Shown here piece by piece: positions 59,581 to 64,000 of a stretch of DNA of 64,000 bases (positions within the stretch are counted from its first letter, which is position 1; each line of letters opens with the position of its first letter). Both the position numbers and the translations under genes were made by a program. Source of the stretch: Pseudomonas sp. GM50. Its GTDB lineage: Bacteria > Pseudomonadota > Gammaproteobacteria > Pseudomonadales > Pseudomonadaceae. The DNA lies in NCBI RefSeq assembly GCF_000282375.1, contig NZ_AKJK01000084.1, positions 32,163-96,162 on the forward strand, in the 5' to 3' direction. The notes under the pieces were generated by a model. That model saw nothing but the letters and a program-made list of their open reading frames with translations. It was not told the origin of the DNA and ran no database searches.

Positions 59581-60792
59581 TTAAGCGGCAGGCGTTTTGG
59601 CCTCTTCCAGCAGTTGCCGAATCATCTGCTCCTGAGTCTCGTACCGTCCCTCACCAAAGTGGGTGTAACGCACCTGCCCCTTGGCGTCGATCAGGTAGTG
59701 AGCGGGCCAGTATTGGTTATTGAAGGCGCGCCAGATCGCGTAGTTGTTGTCGATCGCCACCGGGTAGGTGATGCCGAGTTTTTTCACCTGGTCGCGGACG
59801 TTGTCGATGATGCGCTCGTAGCCGTATTCCGGAGTGTGCACGCCGATCACAACCAGGCCGTCCTTCTCGTATTTCTTCTCCCAGTCCTTCACGTAGGGCA
59901 AGGTGTGCTGGCAGTTGATGCAGTCGTACGTCCAGAAGTCCACCAGTACCACTTTGCCGCGCAGGGAATCGTTGCTCAGCGCTGGCGAGTTGAGCCATTC
60001 GACCGCGCCAGAGAGTGACGGCATCGCGCCTTTGGCCGCGTCCATGGTCGAGTCGGCCTTGACCTTGCTGACGAAGTAATCGACCACTTTCGGTACGGTT
60101 TCCAGCACGCGTTGTTCAACCGTGGTGACGCCTTCGGATGAGGTGCTGGCGAGCAACTTGTTGTCGGCACCCGTGGAGATGACCGCTGCGGCAACCAACA
60201 CCGCAGCCCCCGTGCCGCGACGCAGCCAGCCAGTGAGCGGAATCGACGGTTTCAAGCGATTGACCAGGCCGCGACCGGCGAAGATCAAAGTGCCCAGGGA
60301 CAACGCGCTGCCCAGGCCGTAAGCCACCAGCAAAAGACTGGTCTGAGCGTTGGCGCCTTGCAGCATGGCGCCGGTGAGGATCACCCCGAGGATCGGCCCG
60401 GCACACGGCGCCCAGAGCAGACCGGTGGCGACGCCGATCATCACCGAGCCTAACGGGCCAGACATTTTGCGAGTGTTGGGATCAAGGCGATTGCCCAGCA
60501 GCACGAACGGGCGCGCCAGCCAGCCACCAATGCGGGCGGAGATCAGCGACAGCGCGAACAGCACCATCACGATCAGCGCCACATGGCGGCCGGTGTAGTT
60601 GGCTTGCACCACCCAATCGCTGCTGACCACAGCCAGGCTGGAGATCAGGGCGAAGGTCAGGGCCATGCCGCCGAGGGTGAGCAGGATCGAGGAGCGCGTA
60701 CGTTTAACCCCGGCAAACAGAAACGGTACGACCGGGAGGATGCAGGGGCTGAGGACGGTCAAAATGCCGCCCAGGAATGCGATGAGGAGCAT
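59581..60792 (-). CDS. CcdA-type membrane domain fused to thioredoxin-like domain (DipZ-like)
   Basis: 403 residues from the ATG at 60792 (AAGGTG 6 bases upstream; the longer open frame runs into a REP element). The N-terminal half is a CcdA/DsbD-like transmembrane unit with cysteines in LTVLSPCILPVVPF and LLWAPCAGPILGV. The C-terminal half is a TlpA-like periplasmic domain with the redox pair in FWTYDCINCQHTLPY and the GVHTPEYGYER segment of DipZ proteins. It moves reducing power across the inner membrane. The neighbouring small secreted genes may be unrelated. Confidence 0.9.
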   Translation of the reverse strand: MLLIAFLGGILTVLSPCILPVVPFLFAGVKRTRSSILLTLGGMALTFALISSLAVVSSDWVVQANYTGRHVALIVMVLFALSLISARIGGWLARPFVLLGNRLDPNTRKMSGPLGSVMIGVATGLLWAPCAGPILGVILTGAMLQGANAQTSLLLVAYGLGSALSLGTLIFAGRGLVNRLKPSIPLTGWLRRGTGAAVLVAAAVISTGADNKLLASTSSEGVTTVEQRVLETVPKVVDYFVSKVKADSTMDAAKGAMPSLSGAVEWLNSPALSNDSLRGKVVLVDFWTYDCINCQHTLPYVKDWEKKYEKDGLVVIGVHTPEYGYERIIDNVRDQVKKLGITYPVAIDNNYAIWRAFNNQYWPAHYLIDAKGQVRYTHFGEGRYETQEQMIRQLLEEAKTPAA

Positions 60793-60818
60793 GGGATCAC
60801 CTTGAAAGTACGAGTCCA

Positions 60819-60981
60819 TGTGGGAGCGAGCCTTTGTGGCGAAGGGGCTTGCCCCCGTTCGACTGCGAAGCAGTCGTGAACCGGTCACTGCTTTCTAATT
60901 CAAGATCGCGGTGGCTGATTTCAGGGGTGCTTCGCGCCCCAACGGGGGCAAGCCCCCTCGCCACAAAGGCTCGCTCCCACA
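60819..60981. repeat. REPIN-like inverted repeat
   Basis: Outer arms TGTGGGAGCGAGCCTTTGTGG and its complement at the right end, with inner GGGGCTTGCCCCCGTT and AACGGGGGCAAGCCCC, enclose about 75 bases. It lies just upstream of the DipZ-like gene. Confidence 0.88.
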
Positions 60982-61017
60982 CTAGAAATGTTGAGTTCAT
61001 GGGAACAGTGCCTGGCT

Positions 61018-61248
61018 TCAAGCCGTCTGGTTTTCCAGCTGCTGGCCCTGTGGCGTCCGGCTGTAGCCGTTCTCTGCAACCAAATGCCCTTGCGGCGTGC
61101 GGCTGGAACCATCCTCAGCCAGCAGCGGAGTCAGTTGGAAGCAGGTGCTGCTGCCACAGCTATTCTGTTCTACCGCAGCGTTGGCATGGGCAGCGGCGCC
61201 GGCTACGGAGAAAACGATGGCGGTGAAAAAGCGGGTGATGTTGTTCAT
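61018..61248 (-). CDS. Small secreted protein with a tandem SRTPQG repeat
   Basis: 76 residues. A signal peptide (FFTAIVFSVAGAAAHANA) is followed by NSCGSSTCFQ and then two near-identical units, AEDGSSRTPQGHLV and AENGYSRTPQGQQL. Proteins with similar repeats are, from memory, common in Pseudomonas and uncharacterised. It is on the same strand as, and just past, the DUF2790 gene (48-base gap). Confidence 0.75.
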   Translation of the reverse strand: MNNITRFFTAIVFSVAGAAAHANAAVEQNSCGSSTCFQLTPLLAEDGSSRTPQGHLVAENGYSRTPQGQQLENQTA

Positions 61249-61296
61249 GATGTTCTTCCTGTTTCAAAGCGGATGGGCAATGGGTAGTCGAAGGAT

Positions 61297-61560
61297 TCAG
61301 TTGCCTTCGTTGCAGCCATCCGCGAATTTGCTGTAATCCAGGACTTGGGTTTTGCCTTGGGAATCCAGGTAGGTCATCCGCGCATTCACAATCCCGCAAG
61401 ATGGCGTGGCGTCCTGTTTCATCGACAGCACTTTCTGGATGTCCAGGTGCGTGCCGTAGGTGTAGGTTTGAGCGGTGACATCGGCTTCGGCCCGGGCCGA
61501 CAAGGTGCAGATGTTCAGGGCGGCAAACAGGCAGGCGGCGTACACGGCTTTGGTATTCAT
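61297..61560 (-). CDS. DUF2790 family small secreted protein
   Basis: 87 residues from the ATG at 61560. A signal peptide (AVYAACLFAALNICTLSARA) precedes the domain YGTHLDIQKVLSMKQDATPSCGIVNARMTYLDSQGKTQVL, the DUF2790 core. It is divergent from an OmpR-type two-component operon, and the gap has many TGTATC/GATACA motifs, so it is probably controlled by that system. Function unknown. Confidence 0.85.
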   Translation of the reverse strand: MNTKAVYAACLFAALNICTLSARAEADVTAQTYTYGTHLDIQKVLSMKQDATPSCGIVNARMTYLDSQGKTQVLDYSKFADGCNEGN

Positions 61561-61684
61561 GATGGGTCCTCTGGGCTTCAATAGGTCAATCGTTGATTGA
61601 GCCGAGGCGGTTGGGTTTGCCTCGATGGAACCTATTTGAAACCCGCGAGGTATCCCGTCTGTGTCGAGAACAGGCGCAGGTAAA

Positions 61685-61783
61685 TCGCTGTGTATCAGCG
61701 CAGGCCTGCGATACACAGCGATACAAAACCCCTGAAATCAGCTGTTTTTGCGTCCCCGTGTATCTGCTGATACGCCAGATACA
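61685..61783. promoter_or_regulatory. Cluster of TGTATC/GATACA sites between DUF2790 and the two-component genes
   Basis: A perfect 12-bp inverted repeat, TCGCTGTGTATC (61685) and GATACACAGCGA (61710), is followed by GATACA (61720), TGTATC (61759), GTATC-tgct-GATAC (61760-61773) and GATACA (61778). Such repeated sites are expected for an OmpR-type regulator acting on its own operon and on the divergent gene. Confidence 0.65.
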
Positions 61784-61864
61784 CTGCAATACAAACGGCG
61801 GCAGGCGAGCGGGCCAAGGCTCGATAGACTGCGCGACAACTCCCATTCAAGAGGCTTGGTCACC

Positions 61865-62605
61865 ATGGAACACGTCGATCACATTCTCATCGTGGACGAT
61901 GACCGCGAGATCCGGGAACTGGTAGGCAACTACCTGAAGAAGAACGGCCTGCGCACCACCGTAGTCGCGGATGGACGGCAGATGCGCTCGTTTCTGGAGT
62001 CCACGCCGGTGGACTTGATCGTGCTCGACATCATGATGCCGGGCGACGATGGCCTGGTCCTCTGCCGCGAGTTGCGCGCAGGCAAACACAAAGCCACGCC
62101 GGTGCTGATGCTTACCGCTCGCAACGATGAAACCGACCGCATCATCGGCCTGGAAATGGGCGCCGACGATTACCTGGTCAAACCGTTCGCCGCCCGTGAA
62201 TTGCTCGCCCGCATCAACGCAGTGCTACGACGCACGCGGATGCTGCCACCGAACCTGGTGATCACCGAAAGCGGTCGTCTGCTGGCATTCGGTCGCTGGC
62301 GCCTGGACACCTCGGCCCGGCATCTGCTGGATCAGGACGGCACCATGGTCGCCCTCAGCGGCGCGGAATATCGCCTGCTGCGGGTGTTCCTCGATCATCC
62401 TCAGCGGGTGCTCAATCGTGACCAGTTGCTTAACCTGACCCAGGGCCGCGATGCCGATCTGTTCGACCGCTCCATCGACTTGCTGGTTAGCCGCTTGCGC
62501 CAGCGTCTGCTGGACGATGCCCGGGAGCCGGCCTACATCAAGACCGTGCGCAGTGAAGGCTATGTGTTTTCCCTGCCGGTGGAAGTGCTCGGTGCGCCGT
62601 CATGA
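61865..62605 (+). CDS. OmpR/PhoB family response regulator
   Basis: 246 residues from the ATG at 61865. The receiver domain has acidic HILIVDDDRE, the phosphoacceptor in LIVLDIMMPGDDG (about residue 55), Thr in MLTAR and Lys in LVKPFAA. The C-terminal winged helix has LSGAEYRLLRVFLDHPQRVLNRDQLLNLTQ and YIKTVRSEGYVF. It overlaps its histidine kinase gene by 4 bases. It probably regulates itself and the DUF2790 gene. Confidence 0.93.
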   Translation: MEHVDHILIVDDDREIRELVGNYLKKNGLRTTVVADGRQMRSFLESTPVDLIVLDIMMPGDDGLVLCRELRAGKHKATPVLMLTARNDETDRIIGLEMGADDYLVKPFAARELLARINAVLRRTRMLPPNLVITESGRLLAFGRWRLDTSARHLLDQDGTMVALSGAEYRLLRVFLDHPQRVLNRDQLLNLTQGRDADLFDRSIDLLVSRLRQRLLDDAREPAYIKTVRSEGYVFSLPVEVLGAPS

Positions 62606-63921
62606 ATCTTGCGCTGCACTGGCCCCGCACACTGGCCTCGCGGCTGTCGCTGATTTTCCTGATCGGCCTGATTCTCGCCCAGGCGCTGTCCTTTGGCGCT
62701 CAGTACTATGAGCGTTACGAAAGTGCGAAAAATACGATGTTGGGCAATCTGGAAACCGATGTTTCGACCTCCCTCGCCATCCTCGACCGTTTGCCCGCCG
62801 ACGAACGCCCGAACTGGTTGCAGCGTCTGGAACGTGCCAACTATGGCTATCTGTTGAATGAAGGCTCGCCGGGGACGCCGATGGCAGCCAGCGATGTGCC
62901 GATTGCAGCGATCTCGATTCAGGACGCCATCGGCCATGATTACCCGCTGACCTTTACCGACATCCCCGGCCCGAAAAAACACTTCCAGGCCCACCTGAAA
63001 CTGAAGGACGGCAGCCCTGTCACCATTGATGTACGGCCGTCGATGGTGCCGTTGTCGCCGTGGTTGCCGGCGGTATTGTTGGGGCAACTGGCATTGATGA
63101 TCACCTGCACCTGGCTGGCCGTGAGAGTCGCCATCCGCCCGCTCACCCGCCTCGCCCAAGCGGTGGAAACCCTCGACCCCAACACCCATGCCGTGCACCT
63201 GGACGAAAAAGGCCCGACCGAAGTCGCCTACGCTGCGCGGGCATTCAATGCGATGCAGGCGCGCATTGCGGCTTATCTCAAGGAACGCATGCAACTGTTG
63301 GCGGCAATTTCCCACGACCTGCAAACCCCGATCACCCGCATGAAACTGCGCGCCGAGTTCATGGATGACTCCAGCGAGAAAGACAAACTGTGGAACGACC
63401 TCGGCGAGATGGAACACCTGGTGCGCGAAGGCGTGGCCTATGCCCGCAGCATTCATGGGGCCACCGAGGAAAGTCGCCGTACTGATCTGGATTCGTTCCT
63501 CGACAGCCTGGTGTTCGACTATCAGGACATGGGCAAAGACGTGCAACTCGACGGCAAAAGCGCAGCCGTGATCAACACCCGGCCGCATGCCTTGCGACGA
63601 GTGCTGGTGAACCTGATAGACAACGCGCTGAAATTCACCGGCGCGGCAGAGTTGTGGGTGGAAACGCAGGCTGATGGCGGCTTGTCGGTGAAAGTGATGG
63701 ACCGTGGGCCGGGGATTGCCGAAGAGCAATTGGCGCAGGTGATGGAGCCGTTCTACCGCGTGGAGAATTCGCGCAATCGCAGTACGGGAGGGACCGGTTT
63801 GGGCTTGGCGATTGCCCAGCAGTTGGCCATCGCGATTGGCGGGTCATTGAAATTGAGTAATCGCGAAGGCGGTGGGTTGTGTGCGGAGCTCAGGTTACCA
63901 GCTCAGACTGCATCATTGTAG
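62602..63921 (+). CDS. Sensor histidine kinase
   Basis: 439 residues. A first membrane span lies at about 12-33 (LASRLSLIFLIGLILAQALSFGA), then a periplasmic domain, a second span at about 155-178, and HAMP. The H-box is AAISHDLQTPITRMKLRAEFMDD, the N-box is NLIDNALKF, and the G-boxes are DRGPGIAEEQLAQV and STGGTGLGLAIAQQLA. It is translationally coupled to the response regulator (ATGA). The signal is unknown. Its TAG stop lies inside the first bases of the following REP element. Confidence 0.93.
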   Translation: MNLALHWPRTLASRLSLIFLIGLILAQALSFGAQYYERYESAKNTMLGNLETDVSTSLAILDRLPADERPNWLQRLERANYGYLLNEGSPGTPMAASDVPIAAISIQDAIGHDYPLTFTDIPGPKKHFQAHLKLKDGSPVTIDVRPSMVPLSPWLPAVLLGQLALMITCTWLAVRVAIRPLTRLAQAVETLDPNTHAVHLDEKGPTEVAYAARAFNAMQARIAAYLKERMQLLAAISHDLQTPITRMKLRAEFMDDSSEKDKLWNDLGEMEHLVREGVAYARSIHGATEESRRTDLDSFLDSLVFDYQDMGKDVQLDGKSAAVINTRPHALRRVLVNLIDNALKFTGAAELWVETQADGGLSVKVMDRGPGIAEEQLAQVMEPFYRVENSRNRSTGGTGLGLAIAQQLAIAIGGSLKLSNREGGGLCAELRLPAQTASL

Positions 63922-64000
63922 GAGCGAGGCTTGCCCGCGAAGAGGCCAGCACATCCAACATTGATGTTGACTGACACTCCGCCTTCGCGGGCAAGCCTCG
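63917..64000. repeat. REPIN-like element cut by the window end
   Basis: The left arm TGTAGGAGCGAGGCTTGCCC and the right arm GGGCAAGCCTCG are separated by about 50 bases that include CATTGATGTTGACTGACAC. It begins in the last codons of the histidine kinase gene. Confidence 0.8.

Noticed and set aside
1..64000. tRNA, rRNA, complete insertion sequence, prophage or integrase
   Set aside because: No cloverleaf, rRNA segment, transposase or integrase motif was found on reading both strands.

Overview
The window reads as chromosomal DNA of a Pseudomonas from the P. fluorescens lineage. Coding density and GC are high. Paralogous LysR, AraC and GntR regulators are plentiful. Several REP/REPIN-like palindromes (arms of the TGTGGGAGCGAGC and GGGGGCTTGCCCC type) lie between genes. 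Many products (LigD with the 3'-phosphoesterase domain first, Pcs, DUF2790, AguA/AguB, a PhnD-like selenate-type importer) are typical of that genus. No rRNA, tRNA, CRISPR array or complete insertion sequence was seen. All functional calls come from reading motifs and from memory of families; no search was run.

Layout. 1-5.4 kb: the tail of a degenerate GGDEF protein, an AraC regulator, LysR/azoreductase, and LysR/tautomerase/RidA. 5.4-15.9 kb: a minus-strand catabolic block with a GntR regulator, DapA-like lyase, aldehyde dehydrogenase, FAD amine/amino-acid oxidase, a betaine-type ABC importer (binding protein, ATPase, two permeases), a proline-racemase-family protein and a GlxA/AraC regulator. 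The enzyme set matches the four-step hydroxyproline-to-2-oxoglutarate route, but the racemase-like protein lacks the second catalytic cysteine. 16.3-19.2 kb: a small acidic protein, then Lrp divergent from LysE-PanB-MaoC. 19.4-21.3 kb: an AT-richer islet of three unrecognised genes. 21.6-27.4 kb: agmatine/polyamine genes (two agmatine deiminases, one with a Tat signal, plus AguB and a PotF-like binding protein) with a divergent LysR. 27.5-30.8 kb: a PhnDCEE-like ABC importer. 31-36.6 kb: TetR/flavoprotein/methyltransferase and LysR/SDR/GST groups. 36.9-42.9 kb: a Mut7-C protein, DUF2986, a secreted nuclease, two small conserved proteins and LigD.

43.0-53.2 kb holds the most interesting locus: a tightly overlapping ten-gene minus-strand operon. 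In transcription order it encodes an SGNH hydrolase, a 31-residue lysine-rich micropeptide, a 703-residue tandem haem-oxygenase-like diiron oxidase, a NodU/CmcH carbamoyltransferase, a 38-residue membrane micropeptide, a clavaminate-synthase-like Fe/2-oxoglutarate oxygenase, two ATP-grasp ligases, an SDR and a LysE exporter. Both micro-ORFs have good ribosome binding sites and share a stop/start overlap with the next gene. I infer a biosynthetic pathway for an oxidised, carbamoylated amino-acid-like metabolite that may depend on a small peptide. It recalls, without matching gene for gene, the formylaminooxyvinylglycine (gvg) cluster of P. fluorescens WH6. A 600-base regulatory region with three inverted repeats and a divergent 44-codon ORF lies upstream.

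53.8-64 kb: cupin, TerB/DUF533, VOC protein, phosphatidylcholine synthase (Pcs), DUF488, tandem UspA, methyltransferase, DUF4242, a CcdA-thioredoxin fusion (DipZ-like), two small secreted proteins, and an OmpR-type response regulator/histidine kinase pair that ends against a REP element at the window edge.
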